Source: Nocardiopsis sp. NRRL B-16309
GTDB taxonomy: Bacteria > Actinomycetota > Actinomycetes > Streptosporangiales > Streptosporangiaceae
Assembly: GCF_001279585.1 (NCBI RefSeq)
Contig: NZ_LGEC01000072.1
Location: forward strand, 1 to 64,000
Length of the DNA: 64,000 nt
Direction: 5' to 3'
Below are positions 34,638 to 43,198 of this stretch, piece after piece. How positions within the stretch are numbered: position 1 is the stretch's first letter; each line of letters starts with the position of its first letter. The translations under genes were made by a program, and so were the position numbers. The notes beneath the pieces were generated by a model. The model was not told the DNA's origin. It saw only the letters and a program-made list of their open reading frames with translations, and did not search any database.

Positions 34638-35699
34638 GTGACGACATTCCAGCCCCTGGCCGAGAAGGCCCTGCGACGTCAGCTCCCCACCCGCGCCGAA
34701 CTCCTCGCGGTCCTCTCCAGCTCGGACGACGACCTCATGGACCTGGTCGCCGCCGTGTTCAGGGTCCGGCTGCGCTACTTCGGCCGCCGGGTGAAACTCA
34801 ACTACCTCGTGAACATGAAGAGCGGGCTCTGCCCGGAGGACTGCTTCTACTGCTCACAGCGCCTGGGCTCCGAAGCGGAGATCGTCAAGTACACCTGGCT
34901 CAAGCCCGACGAGACGGCCAGGGCCGTGTCCGCGGGCGTCGAGGCGGGCGCCTCGCGCGTGTGCCTGGTGGCCAGCGGCCGCGGCCCCACCGACCGCGAC
35001 GTGGACCGGCTCGCCCCCACCATCTCCGGCATCAAGCAGCAGCACCCGGGCGTGGAGGTGTGCGCCTGTCTGGGACTGCTCTCCCAGGGCCAGGCCGACC
35101 GGCTGCGCGAGGCGGGCGCCGACGCCTACAACCACAACCTCAACACCTCCGAGGAGCGCTACGCCGACATCTGCACCACGCACGAGTTCGCCGACCGGGT
35201 GGACACCGTCGAGCAGGCCAAGCACGCCGGGCTGTCCCCCTGCTCGGGCCTGATCGCGGGGATGAGGGAGAGCGACGACGACCTCGTGGACGCCCTGTTC
35301 GCGCTGCGCGAGCTGGAGCCGGACTCGGTGCCCGTCAACTTCCTGATGCCCTTCGACGGCACACCGCTGGAGGGCACCTGGGAACTGACCCCGCAGCGCT
35401 GCCTGCGGATCCTGGCCGCCACCCGGCTGGTCTTCCCCGACGTGGAGGTGCGCCTGGCGGGCGGCCGAGAGATCCACCTGCGCTCGCTACAGCCCCTGGC
35501 CCTGCACCTGGTCAACTCGCTCTTCCTCGGCGACTACCTCACCAGTGAGGGGCAGGAGGGCAGCGCCGACCGGGAGATGATCGAGGACGCCGGGTTCGAG
35601 ATCCAGAGCGCCGGCGAGCCCACGCTCCCCAGGGAGCGCCACGACCTGCTCAAGGCGCGCCGGCGGGGCGCTGGAACCGCTCTTCCGCCCAACGCCTGA
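34638..35699 (+). CDS. bioB: Biotin synthase
   Basis: Radical SAM enzyme inserting sulfur into dethiobiotin, 353 residues. The 4Fe-4S cluster motif is CPEDCFYCSQ. Ligands expected for the 2Fe-2S sulfur donor are in place: cysteines in SRVCLVASG, EVCACLGLL and LSPCSGLI, and the arginine in VRLAGGREIHLR. The substrate motif YNHNLNTSEERY is present. The start is GTG 34638, giving VTTFQPLAEKALRRQLP; the ribosome site is weak. It stands alone, without bioA, bioD or bioF nearby. A 21-base-stem terminator follows. Confidence 0.95.
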   Translation: MTTFQPLAEKALRRQLPTRAELLAVLSSSDDDLMDLVAAVFRVRLRYFGRRVKLNYLVNMKSGLCPEDCFYCSQRLGSEAEIVKYTWLKPDETARAVSAGVEAGASRVCLVASGRGPTDRDVDRLAPTISGIKQQHPGVEVCACLGLLSQGQADRLREAGADAYNHNLNTSEERYADICTTHEFADRVDTVEQAKHAGLSPCSGLIAGMRESDDDLVDALFALRELEPDSVPVNFLMPFDGTPLEGTWELTPQRCLRILAATRLVFPDVEVRLAGGREIHLRSLQPLALHLVNSLFLGDYLTSEGQEGSADREMIEDAGFEIQSAGEPTLPRERHDLLKARRRGAGTALPPNA

Positions 35700-35718
35700 C
35701 CGCCGGCACGCCTCCTGT

Positions 35719-35767
35719 GCGTGAGGGGGTGCCGCCGCGTGGCACGCGCGGCGGCACCCCCTCACGC
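35719..35767. terminator. Very strong bidirectional hairpin terminator
   Basis: Perfect 21-base stem (from GCGTGAGGGGGTGCCGCCGC) with a 7-base loop, between convergent bioB and the YiaA/B-like gene. Its right arm overlaps the latter's stop codon. Confidence 0.85.
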
Positions 35768-36055
35768 GGGATGCGCGGACTGCTGGTCCGCGCCGTTCCA
35801 GATCGGCTGCTGCTGGTAGTACTGGGCCTGTTCTGCGGCCAGCGCGTCCTCCTGGCGGTCGCGCACGCACTTGGCCAGGGTGAAGGTCGCCGTGATCACG
35901 AACAGCACGCTCATTCCGAGGAAGGCGCGGATCCACAGGTCGACGGGCAGGTAGACGATGCCCACCGCGACGCCGACGGTCGAGACGGCGAAGGCGATGA
36001 TCGACTGCAGGAAGTACTGCGCCGTGGTCCGGGTCTGGGGAGTGGGGATGCTCAT
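35762..36055 (-). CDS. YiaA/YiaB family inner membrane protein
   Basis: Protein of 97 residues with two membrane segments (FLQSIIAFAVSTVGVAVGIVYLP and FLGMSVLFVITATFTLAKCV, each cited by extent), then RDRQED, the family hallmark TLAK-RD. The function is unknown. GAGGATG precedes ATG 36055. The C-terminal tail is Gln/Tyr-rich (QYYQQQPIWNG). Confidence 0.88.
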   Translation of the reverse strand: MSIPTPQTRTTAQYFLQSIIAFAVSTVGVAVGIVYLPVDLWIRAFLGMSVLFVITATFTLAKCVRDRQEDALAAEQAQYYQQQPIWNGADQQSAHPA

Positions 36056-36102
36056 GGATCCATCCTCACCCGCCCCGGCACCGTACGCATGAGTACACCT
36101 AC

Positions 36103-37308
36103 TCACCCTCCCGTGGAGCCCACCTGGCTCCGTTCGCGTCCCACCAGTACCAGGGCCGCCTGCGGGAAGATCAGGACCGAGAGCATGCCGGCGCCGACCA
36201 GGGCCGCGGCGTGCGCGCTGTCCATATCCCCGGCCTGGGTGCCGATGGTGGTGAGCACCACCAGGATCGGCAGCGCAGTGGAGGAGAACAGCGCGAGCGC
36301 CGAACCCTGGCGGGCGGTGAGGCCGTCGCGTGAGAACAGCCAGACCGGCAGGCCGCGCACGATCAGGAACAGCGCGAGGAACAGCGGAACGGTCAGGATC
36401 GCCCCCACCTCGGACAGCAGCGCGCCCAGGTCGAAGCGCACCCCGGTGACCACGAAGAACACCGGGATGAAGAACCCGTAGGACACCGCCGTCAGCCGCT
36501 TCTCGACCTCCTCGGCCTCCCCCGGGTGGTTGTTGGCCAGCATCAGGCGCACGATCATCCCCGCGGCGAAGGCCCCCAGGACCGTGTCCAGGCCCAGGCT
36601 CGACGCCACCCAGAGCATGAAGACCACCACCAGCAGGCACAGGCGCACCGCCACCTGGGCGCTGGTGCCCAGCGTGGCGCTGACCAGCCGCTGCAGCCGC
36701 GGGTAGGTGCGCGTCCCCATCCGCCAGGCGGCGAATCCGGCGACCGCGAAGAACGCCAGCAGCAGGAGCGAGCCGGTCAGCGGCCGGTACCCGCTGAGCA
36801 GCAGCGCGATCACCACGATGGGCGCGAACTCGCCGACGGTCCCGGCGGTCAGGACCCGGTCGCCCAAACGCGTGCCCAGCACGCCGGAGTCGCGCAGGAT
36901 CGGCAGGACGGTCCCCAGAGCGGTCGTGGTCATGGCCAGACCGATCAACAGGACCGTCTGCGCCCCGTCGACCACCAGCCAGGCCACCGCCAGTGCCAGC
37001 ACCAGCGAGCACAGCCATGCGCCGGACGCCCGTTTGAGCGGCCCACCCGTCACGCGCGCCGGGTCGATCTCGTACCCGGCCATGAACATCAGCAGGGCCA
37101 GGCCCATACTCGACGTCGCGGTGATGATGTCGTTCTCCTGGACCAGTCCGGTGCCGGAGGGGCCCAGCACGATGCCCAGGCCGATCTCCAGCACCACGCC
37201 CGGCAGGATCACCCAGCGCGCCGCCACGTCCGCGATCAGCGGCGCCACCACCGCGGCCACGAGCACCAGCAGCAGTGTGGTCAGACTCGCCGAGAACTCG
37301 TGCTCCAC
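36103..37308 (-). CDS. Cation:proton antiporter (CPA2 family)
   Basis: Inner-membrane exchanger of 401 residues with about 12 hydrophobic segments. The sequence follows the Na+/H+ exchanger family: GLGIVLGPSGTGLV, LLMFMAGYEID, then MTTTALGTVLPILRDSG. No C-terminal TrkA-N regulatory domain is present, so this is the short form. The start is GTG 37308 after GGAGACGG. It lies 47 bases upstream of the YiaA/B-like gene on the same strand, so an operon is likely. The transported ion (Na+ or K+) cannot be told from sequence. Confidence 0.9.
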   Translation of the reverse strand: MEHEFSASLTTLLLVLVAAVVAPLIADVAARWVILPGVVLEIGLGIVLGPSGTGLVQENDIITATSSMGLALLMFMAGYEIDPARVTGGPLKRASGAWLCSLVLALAVAWLVVDGAQTVLLIGLAMTTTALGTVLPILRDSGVLGTRLGDRVLTAGTVGEFAPIVVIALLLSGYRPLTGSLLLLAFFAVAGFAAWRMGTRTYPRLQRLVSATLGTSAQVAVRLCLLVVVFMLWVASSLGLDTVLGAFAAGMIVRLMLANNHPGEAEEVEKRLTAVSYGFFIPVFFVVTGVRFDLGALLSEVGAILTVPLFLALFLIVRGLPVWLFSRDGLTARQGSALALFSSTALPILVVLTTIGTQAGDMDSAHAAALVGAGMLSVLIFPQAALVLVGRERSQVGSTGG

Positions 37309-37350
37309 CCGTCTCCGCCCTTCTCAGCGGCCCCCTGCCGCCCATGGCGA

Positions 37351-38529
37351 TCATGACCGATGGGCGGGTCGGGCCGGTGGAGCCTCGCCCGTGCGCCACA
37401 CGTGCACGCACCCGGCCATGAGCCGGAAGGGAGGGGCCTGCCCCCTGGTCTGGTCGATCGTGCCGCACAGGTGCAGGTCGAGCTCCGGGCAGTGGAAGAG
37501 CCAGGTCCCGGTGGCTCCGGAGTGGCCGACGAGCGTGACGGGGCGGCGCCCGGCCGTCGCGAGGCGGCCGACCGTGAAGGACATCGTGCCCAGCCCGTAG
37601 CGCAGGACCGGAACGTTGCGCAGCCTGTTGCGCCGTTCGGTGAGCAGCCCGACGGTGCGGGCGTGGGCGAAGAGCGCGCCGCCCAGCAGCGCCCGCTGGA
37701 AGGTGAGGAGGTCTCCGGTGGTGCTGAACAGGTCGTTGCTGGATTCGATGAGCGCGGGCACCTCCACCCGGCGCCGCTTCGCGTGCAGAGGGGAGGGCGG
37801 CGGAGTCGCCGGGTCGGTGGGCCGCTCTCCCGGCAGCCAGGTGTGCGCCAGACCGAGCGGGTCGAGGATCCGCTCGGTCAGCAGGTCGGCGTAGGTGCGG
37901 CCGGTGACCGCCTCCACGATCCGGATGAGCAGTTGGAAGCCGGTGTCGGAGTAGCGGGCCTTCTGCCGGGTGGAGGCGGGGTCCTGCGGCACGAAGTGCG
38001 GGCGCTGTCGCTCACGCGTCGTGCGCAGCGTGTCCTCGAAGGTCCAGGCGAGGTCGCGGCCGGCGGCCAGGAGCCGGATCGGGCCGGGTTCGCCGCGGCG
38101 CCGGTCCAGGTGGTCCGGCAGGCCGGAGGTGTGGCTCGCGAGGTGGCGCACCGTGATCGCCGGCGTCCGGTCGACCCCGCCCAGTACGTGGAGTCCGGCC
38201 AGGGTCTCCGGCGACAGGTAGCGGCCGACCGGCGCCGCGAGGTCGAGTTCGCCGCGCTCGTGCGCCTGCAGGACCAGCGTGACGATGAAGCGCTTGGTGA
38301 TGCTCGCGACGAAGAAGGGGGTGTCGGGGCGCAACGGCTCGTCGCCGGTGCCGGCGGTGACGGCACCGGACCAGCGCCGTGTGCCGTCACCGCCGGCCAG
38401 GGCGACGTTGGCGTGGTGGAAGCCGTTCCGGGCGACGAAGTTCTCCGTCAGACGCATCAGGCGTGCGTCGACGCCGTCGGGAACGCGGTTGTCGGGTGCC
38501 CGGGTCCTGGTGGGCGGTGGCGGTGTCAC
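37351..38529 (-). CDS. Serine hydrolase with beta-lactamase fold (class C-like)
   Basis: Enzyme of 392 residues in the class C beta-lactamase/D-alanyl carboxypeptidase/esterase superfamily. The catalytic SxxK is SITK (about residue 76); the second motif is YSD at about 195 where YxN is common; the third is HSG in VGHSGATGTW. No signal peptide is seen, so it is probably a cytosolic esterase or peptidase rather than a resistance enzyme. It is divergent from the PadR gene, and the 76-base gap carries overlapping palindromes. The substrate is unknown. Confidence 0.88.
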   Translation of the reverse strand: MTPPPPTRTRAPDNRVPDGVDARLMRLTENFVARNGFHHANVALAGGDGTRRWSGAVTAGTGDEPLRPDTPFFVASITKRFIVTLVLQAHERGELDLAAPVGRYLSPETLAGLHVLGGVDRTPAITVRHLASHTSGLPDHLDRRRGEPGPIRLLAAGRDLAWTFEDTLRTTRERQRPHFVPQDPASTRQKARYSDTGFQLLIRIVEAVTGRTYADLLTERILDPLGLAHTWLPGERPTDPATPPPSPLHAKRRRVEVPALIESSNDLFSTTGDLLTFQRALLGGALFAHARTVGLLTERRNRLRNVPVLRYGLGTMSFTVGRLATAGRRPVTLVGHSGATGTWLFHCPELDLHLCGTIDQTRGQAPPFRLMAGCVHVWRTGEAPPARPAHRS

Positions 38530-38557
38530 GGGAACGCCTCCTTGCCTCGATAGCTAT

Positions 38558-38577
38558 ATGTCTACTAGACATGTCTA
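38558..38577. promoter_or_regulatory. PadR-type operator
   Basis: Two overlapping perfect palindromes: ATGTCTA-C-TAGACAT (38558-38572) and TAGACATGTCTA (38566-38577). The ATGT...ACAT ends are typical of PadR sites. Location between the padR and hydrolase starts suggests control of both. Confidence 0.65.
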
Positions 38578-38605
38578 CGAGATATCAAGGGGCTAGACTC
38601 CTCCC

Positions 38606-39145
38606 ATGGCCCACGTCATCCTCGGACTCCTCCTGATCGCCCCGCAGAGCTTCTACGACCTCATCAAGGGGTTCGAGAAGGGCGTCGCGCTCTTCTACAG
38701 CGCCAGCTCGGGCAGCATCAAACGCGCGCTCGACACCCTCCTGGCGCGGGGTTCGATCGAGGTCGCCAGCGTCGAACCCGGCGGCCGGGGGCGCAAGGTG
38801 TACCGCGTGACCGGGGCCGGGCGCGCCGAGTGGCACGCGTGGATGACGCAGGAGCCGACCGGGCCCGACCTGGAGACCGCGGCGCTGTCCCGGCTCTACT
38901 TCCTCGGCCTGTTGGAGCCGGACGAACGCGGGCCGGTACTCCGCCGCATCACGGCGCGCGCGGAGGCCGACCTCGCCACGCTCTCGGCGCTCGACGCCCA
39001 TCTGGAGACCGTGGACGTCCCCGAGGAGCACCGCGACGTCTTCGTCCACCAGCGCGCGACACTCGACTACGGGATCGCCGCTCAGCGCTTCATGATCGAC
39101 TGGTTCCGCGAGCACCTCGACCAGCACGGGTCGCCCGCGCCCTGA
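38606..39145 (+). CDS. PadR family transcriptional regulator
   Basis: Winged-helix regulator of 179 residues. The N-terminal PadR domain begins MAHVILGLLLIAPQSFYDLIKGFEKGV (in part) and includes GSIKRALDTLLARGSIE with the wing GGRGRKVYRVT. The C-terminal helices (about 95-170) form the dimerisation part. The start is ATG 38606. It probably represses itself and the divergent beta-lactamase-fold gene. The ligand is unknown. Confidence 0.92.
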   Translation: MAHVILGLLLIAPQSFYDLIKGFEKGVALFYSASSGSIKRALDTLLARGSIEVASVEPGGRGRKVYRVTGAGRAEWHAWMTQEPTGPDLETAALSRLYFLGLLEPDERGPVLRRITARAEADLATLSALDAHLETVDVPEEHRDVFVHQRATLDYGIAAQRFMIDWFREHLDQHGSPAP

Positions 39146-39226
39146 GGCCCGGCCTCCGCCCCGGCCACGCGCCCGGACACGCCCCGGCCCGCGAGCGGCC
39201 CGCCGCCGTGTGCGGACCCGTGGGCC

Positions 39227-40099
39227 CTACCCCTGCCAGGCACCGCCGTCGGCCCGGGCGCGGGCGAGCAGTTCCCGGGCGTCGGCCATGTCCTCGGAGG
39301 TGGGCGCGTCGTCCTGGGTCAGCGCCCGGCGCCAGTAACCCGTGAAGTCGATGACGGCCTTGCCGATGCCCCGGTCCCCGACCAGGTGGCGGCGCAGGGT
39401 GCGGACCGTGCCCGCCTCGCCGCCGATCCACACGGCCACGCGCTCCGTCGGCAGGTCCGCGGCGCGGACCCGTTCCACCAGCCGCTGTCCGTGCGGCACG
39501 ACCTCGCGGTGCACCCAGTGCAGGGTGACGCGCTCGGGTTCGGGCAGGGGCTGTTCCTCGGCCGCGTCGGCGACCTCGACGACGGCGGTCGCGGCGGTGT
39601 CATCGGGCAGGGCCTCCAGCAGGGTGCCGATGGCCGGGAGCGCGCTCTCGTCGCCGAGCAGGACCACGTGGTCGGGCCCTGCCAGGTCGAAGGGGACGGC
39701 GAACAGGTCCGAGGGGCCGAACATGCCCAGGACCGCGCCGGGGCGCACGTGCCGGGCCCACCGGGTGGCGGGGCCGGAGTCACCGTGTACGACGAAGTCG
39801 ATGTCGAGCGTGCCCCGCGCCGGGTCGTGGCCGCGGACGGTGAAACTGCGCATCCAGGGGCGCTCGTCCTCGGGGATCGCGTTGTAGGCCTCGTACCAGC
39901 GCATGACGTCGCCGTCGGGGCGGGGCAGGACCGGGCGCTCCTGGCCCGGTCGGGGGAAGTAGAGCTTCACCTGGCGGTCGGGTCCCGACAGGGCGGCTCC
40001 GGCCAGGCCGTCTCCGGTGAAGGTCACCCGCACCATGCGCGGTGTGATCCGGCGCGACGAGGCGACGCGAAGATGGCGGACCGGCAGTTCCTGGCTCAC
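39227..40099 (-). CDS. Siderophore-interacting protein (flavin-dependent ferric reductase)
   Basis: Cytosolic FAD/NAD(P)H protein of 290 residues that releases iron from ferric siderophores. The FAD-binding motif RSFTVRGHD is visible, followed by DIDFVVHGDSGPATRWA, and the C-terminal SIP domain has VWIGGEAGTVRTLRRHL. I chose GTG 40099, five bases after GAGGAG; a TTG immediately upstream would be too close to it. A near-ideal promoter ends only about six bases before this start. No siderophore biosynthesis genes are nearby. Confidence 0.92.
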   Translation of the reverse strand: MSQELPVRHLRVASSRRITPRMVRVTFTGDGLAGAALSGPDRQVKLYFPRPGQERPVLPRPDGDVMRWYEAYNAIPEDERPWMRSFTVRGHDPARGTLDIDFVVHGDSGPATRWARHVRPGAVLGMFGPSDLFAVPFDLAGPDHVVLLGDESALPAIGTLLEALPDDTAATAVVEVADAAEEQPLPEPERVTLHWVHREVVPHGQRLVERVRAADLPTERVAVWIGGEAGTVRTLRRHLVGDRGIGKAVIDFTGYWRRALTQDDAPTSEDMADARELLARARADGGAWQG

Positions 40100-40110
40100 C
40101 AAAACTCCTC

Positions 40111-40139
40111 AGTATAGAAGTCCTGCCGCTTGTCCTCAA
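40111..40139 (-). promoter_or_regulatory. Promoter of the siderophore-interacting protein gene
   Basis: Minus-strand -35 TTGAGG and -10 TATACT with a 17-base spacer. The predicted transcription start is near 40105, within a few bases of GTG 40099, so the mRNA is nearly leaderless. An overlapping pair of palindromes around 40146-40159 (GAACT-AG-AGTTC and CTAGA-GT-TCTAG) lies just upstream and may be an operator. Confidence 0.6.
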
Positions 40140-40185
40140 GGGCAGAACTAGAGTTCTAGCAAGCGGAATCGCGAAAATGTCAAAT

Positions 40186-40213
40186 CGGATCAGCCGGTTT
40201 TGGGGGTGATCCG
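40186..40213 (-). terminator. Terminator of the FAD oxidoreductase gene
   Basis: CGGATCA/TGATCCG stem with a 14-base loop just past the stop at 40216. On the minus strand it is followed by ATTTGACATTTT, one of the few T-rich tails in this window. Confidence 0.6.
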
Positions 40214-40215
40214 CA

Positions 40216-41355
40216 TCACTTTTCCTCCCGGGTGAGGGCGGCTTCCCGCCCCGGCCGGTCCGGGCGGAACGGCGCCAGGTCCAGTCCCACGTCCTCCCCC
40301 AGCGCCAGCCGTGCCGCCACGAGCCCCTGGTAGGGCCCGAACGTCAGCCCCTCCGACCCCAGCCCGGTCGCCACCACCACACCCGGCAGGCGGTCGACGG
40401 CGCCCAGCAGCTGCTGCCCGTCGTGCGTGCCCGGACGAAAGCCCACCCGCGTCTCGACCACGGTGGCCTCGCCCAGGCCCGGCAGCACCTCCACCGCGGT
40501 CGCCAGGTTGTGCAGCAGTCCCGACGCGGTCACCCGTCGGTCGAACCCCGCGTCCGGCTCCACCGTGCCGCCGGTGACGACCCGGTCCGGTCCGAACGCC
40601 GACACGAAGTAGCCGCGTTCACCGAAGCGCACCACCGGCCAGCCCCGGGTGTCCCTCCCGGGCAGGGCGAAGTGCGTCATCTGCCCGCGCACGGGGAACA
40701 CCGGCAGCCTCACCCCCGCCACGGCCACCAGGCCCGCCGACCAGGCGCCCGCGGCCACGATGACCACCGGCGCCTCCAACTCCTCCGCCCCCACGTGCAC
40801 GCCCGTCACACGGTGCCCGTTCCACGCCAGGCGCGCGTCGCCCTTGTAGTAGCGCAGACCGCGTTCCTCGGCGGCGTTGAACAGGGCGGCCCGGGCCGCG
40901 CGGCCGTTCAGGCGGGCCATCCCCTCGATGTACACACCGCCGTAGGGCTCCGGAACCAGCGGGAAGCGCACGCGCGGCTCCCCCGGCGCCAGGCGCTCCA
41001 CCCGGCCCATCGACGCGAACTCCGGCCGCTGCGCCAGCGTGCTCATCAGGTCGTATCCGGCGTCGTCGCCCTCGCGGTCCACCGACATCCCGCCGACCAC
41101 CTCGTAGCCGGTGGCCTGGCCGTCCTCGGCGAGCTCGGCCATCAGGCGCGGGTAGTGCTCGGCCGCGCGCGCCTTGAAGTCCCACACGGCCGGGGCGTCC
41201 CACGGGAAGGGCCAGGGGAAGACGATCCCCGTCCCCGCCCCGGTGGCCTGTCCGGTGTGCGCCGCGTCCACCAGCGCCGTGGACACGCCCCTGCGCGTCA
41301 GGTGGAACGCCGCGCTCACCCCTACGATCCCGCCGCCGACCACGATCACGTCCAT
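40216..41355 (-). CDS. FAD-dependent amine/amino acid oxidoreductase (DadA/ThiO-like)
   Basis: Flavoenzyme of 379 residues in the DAO family. The N-terminal FAD motif is VIVVGGGIVGVSAAFHL, and the substrate domain ends with GFRPGTHDGQQLLGAV and VVVATGLGSEGLTFGP. Family members deaminate D-amino acids, glycine or sarcosine. The start is ATG 41355 after CAGGGTGG. It is divergent from the DDAH gene; a shared role in methylated-arginine or amino acid breakdown is possible but not shown. Confidence 0.88.
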   Translation of the reverse strand: MDVIVVGGGIVGVSAAFHLTRRGVSTALVDAAHTGQATGAGTGIVFPWPFPWDAPAVWDFKARAAEHYPRLMAELAEDGQATGYEVVGGMSVDREGDDAGYDLMSTLAQRPEFASMGRVERLAPGEPRVRFPLVPEPYGGVYIEGMARLNGRAARAALFNAAEERGLRYYKGDARLAWNGHRVTGVHVGAEELEAPVVIVAAGAWSAGLVAVAGVRLPVFPVRGQMTHFALPGRDTRGWPVVRFGERGYFVSAFGPDRVVTGGTVEPDAGFDRRVTASGLLHNLATAVEVLPGLGEATVVETRVGFRPGTHDGQQLLGAVDRLPGVVVATGLGSEGLTFGPYQGLVAARLALGEDVGLDLAPFRPDRPGREAALTREEK

Positions 41356-41477
41356 GCCACCACCCTGCCCCGGCCCGGCTCGGGGAACAAGCCGGACGAC
41401 CCGCGTGCCGCAACCGGGAACCGGGTAAGGAGTGGCGATACGTTGTGCACTTCCCCAACCCCGCCCCTGGAGGTCGC

Positions 41478-42311
41478 GTGGACGGATACACCTACTACGG
41501 GGTCGCGCTGATGCGCCGGCCCGGCCCCGCGCTGGACCAGGGCATCGTGACCCACATCCCCCGGTCCCCGGTCGATCCCGTACTGGCCGCGCGCCAGTAC
41601 GCGATCTTCCAGGAGACGGTCGCCTCGGCCGGCTGGCGGGTGTACGAGGTGGATCCGGCGCCCGACCACCCCGACTCGGTGTTCGTGGAGGACACCCTGG
41701 TGGTGTGCGAGGGCCTGGCCGTCGTGACCCGGCCCGGAGCAACCGAGCGGCGCGGGGAGGTCGCCGGAGCGGAGGCCGCGGCCCGCGCCCTGGGCCTGCG
41801 CGTGGAGCACATCACCGCACCGGGCACCCTGGAGGGCGGCGACGTGCTCCAGGCGGGCGCGTCCGTGTACGTGGGCCTCGGCGGGCGCACCAACGCCGCG
41901 GGCGCCGACCAGCTCGAAGCGCTCCTGGCGCCGCTGGGCCGCAAGGTGGAGCGCGTCGCCCTGCGCGAGGTGCTGCACCTGAAGTCGGCCGTGACCGCGC
42001 TGCCCGACGGAACCCTGATCGGCCTGCCGGAGCTGGTGGACAGCGGCGCGCTGCCGCCGCTGCGGCGGGCGCCGGAGGAACCCGGCGCCCACGTGCTCCC
42101 GCTGGGCGGACGGGACGTCCTGGTCAGCGCGTCCGCGCCCGCGACCATCCACGAACTGACCGCCGAGCGGTGGCGCGTGCTGCCGGTGGACATCTCCGAG
42201 TTCGAGAAGCTGGAGGCGTGCGTGACCTGCCTGAGCGTGCTGGTCCCCGACCTCGGCGACCGGGGGACGGACGTGCCGGAGGTGTCGTCCGCCACGGCGC
42301 ACGGCTCCTGA
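41478..42311 (+). CDS. ddaH: Dimethylarginine dimethylaminohydrolase
   Basis: Hydrolyses N-methylated arginines to citrulline and methylamines; 277 residues. It belongs to the guanidino-group-modifying superfamily. Substrate-binding acids lie in VFVEDTLVVCEG, arginine contacts in TRPGATERRGEV, the catalytic histidine in LHLKSAVTALPDG and the nucleophilic cysteine in EACVTCLSVLVPD. These align with human DDAH. I chose GTG 41478 because GGAGG precedes it; a GTG at 41445 would add 11 residues. Confidence 0.92.
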   Translation: MDGYTYYGVALMRRPGPALDQGIVTHIPRSPVDPVLAARQYAIFQETVASAGWRVYEVDPAPDHPDSVFVEDTLVVCEGLAVVTRPGATERRGEVAGAEAAARALGLRVEHITAPGTLEGGDVLQAGASVYVGLGGRTNAAGADQLEALLAPLGRKVERVALREVLHLKSAVTALPDGTLIGLPELVDSGALPPLRRAPEEPGAHVLPLGGRDVLVSASAPATIHELTAERWRVLPVDISEFEKLEACVTCLSVLVPDLGDRGTDVPEVSSATAHGS

Positions 42312-42324
42312 GGCGCGGGACGAC

Positions 42325-42361
42325 GGGGGCCTCCTCCCCCGCGCGGAGACTGGAGGCCCCC
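42325..42361. terminator. Hairpin between convergent ddaH and Clp-N genes
   Basis: Ten-base perfect stem GGGGGCCTCC/GGAGGCCCCC with a 17-base loop. Confidence 0.6.
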
Positions 42362-42415
42362 GCACGCGCAGTGGGTCGCGGTCCGTCGTGGAACGTGATC
42401 GGCGGAGTGCCGCCG

Positions 42416-42982
42416 TCAGGCGGCTTCGTCCCCGGCGTCGCGCACCCGCTCGCGCACGCCGTCGTAGGTCAGGCCCTGGCGGGTCAGCACCGCGGCCATC
42501 GGGGCGGACAGCCCGTGGCGCAGCAGGGCCAGCAGGATGTGGCCGGTGTCGATGCCGCGCTGTTCCAGGGCGATGGTCTCGCGCAGGCTCAGTTCCAGCA
42601 CCTTCTTGGCGTCGGCGTCGAAGGTCCCGCCCAGGCGTCCGCGCTTGCGGGGCCTGCGGGCCGCCGGGTCAGGGCGCAGGGCGTCGGGGCCGAAGGACTC
42701 GCGCATCCTGCGGAAGACCTCGTCGGTGTCCACGCCCACCGCCCTGAGCGCGTCGACCTCCTCGTCGGTGAGTCCCGCCGGGCCGGCCTGCGCCCCGCCC
42801 GACTCCAGGTCGGCGGCGGTGACGCCGTGCTCGTGCAGAAGGCGTGCCGCCGTGCTCTGCTCCTGCGCCGCCAGGGCGAGGAGCAGGTGTTCCGGTGCCA
42901 CCTTGTCCACTCCGCGGTCCGCCACCAGGGCGACCGCGTCGCGCACGGTGTCGCGCGCGTCCTTGGTGAAGCGCTCGAACAT
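42416..42982 (-). CDS. Stand-alone Clp N-terminal domain protein
   Basis: Protein of 188 residues containing two Clp_N repeats (about 1-60, beginning MFERFTKDARDTVRDAV, and about 105-180) and no AAA+ ATPase module. Clp_N domains of ClpA/ClpC bind adaptors and substrates, so this protein may compete with, or deliver substrates to, ClpC; that is inference. AGGAGGAACC precedes ATG 42982, and the AGGAGG overlaps the stop of the upstream 67-residue HTH protein gene, indicating tight co-translation. Control is probably through the tandem operators at 43199-43240. Confidence 0.9.
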   Translation of the reverse strand: MFERFTKDARDTVRDAVALVADRGVDKVAPEHLLLALAAQEQSTAARLLHEHGVTAADLESGGAQAGPAGLTDEEVDALRAVGVDTDEVFRRMRESFGPDALRPDPAARRPRKRGRLGGTFDADAKKVLELSLRETIALEQRGIDTGHILLALLRHGLSAPMAAVLTRQGLTYDGVRERVRDAGDEAA

Positions 42983-42990
42983 GGTTCCTC

Positions 42991-43194
42991 CTAGTGTCGC
43001 GCCCGGGGGGCGTGCTTCTGGTGCACCGCTTGGCGGGTGACCCCGAGGACGTCGGCGATGGCCTGCCACGACCAGGACCGGGCGCGGGCTTCGCGCACGT
43101 GCAGCGCCTCCAGGTGGTCGGCGAGCTTGCGCAGGGCGGCGACGGCCCTCAGTCCGGTGGCCGGGTCGACGGGGTCGGTCGGCGTCTCGTTCAT
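42991..43194 (-). CDS. Small helix-turn-helix protein paired with the Clp-N gene
   Basis: Protein of 67 residues. After an N-terminal helix (GLRAVAALRKLADHLEAL) it carries a helix-turn-helix, SWSWQAIADVLGVTRQAVHQKH. It is probably a DNA-binding autoregulator. The stop codon TAG forms part of the Clp-N ribosome site. The start is ATG 43194, five bases from the first palindromic operator. The pairing of a tiny HTH with a Clp-N protein recurs in actinomycetes as I recall it, but I know of no established function. Confidence 0.85.
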   Translation of the reverse strand: MNETPTDPVDPATGLRAVAALRKLADHLEALHVREARARSWSWQAIADVLGVTRQAVHQKHAPRARH

Positions 43195-43198
43195 GGTG

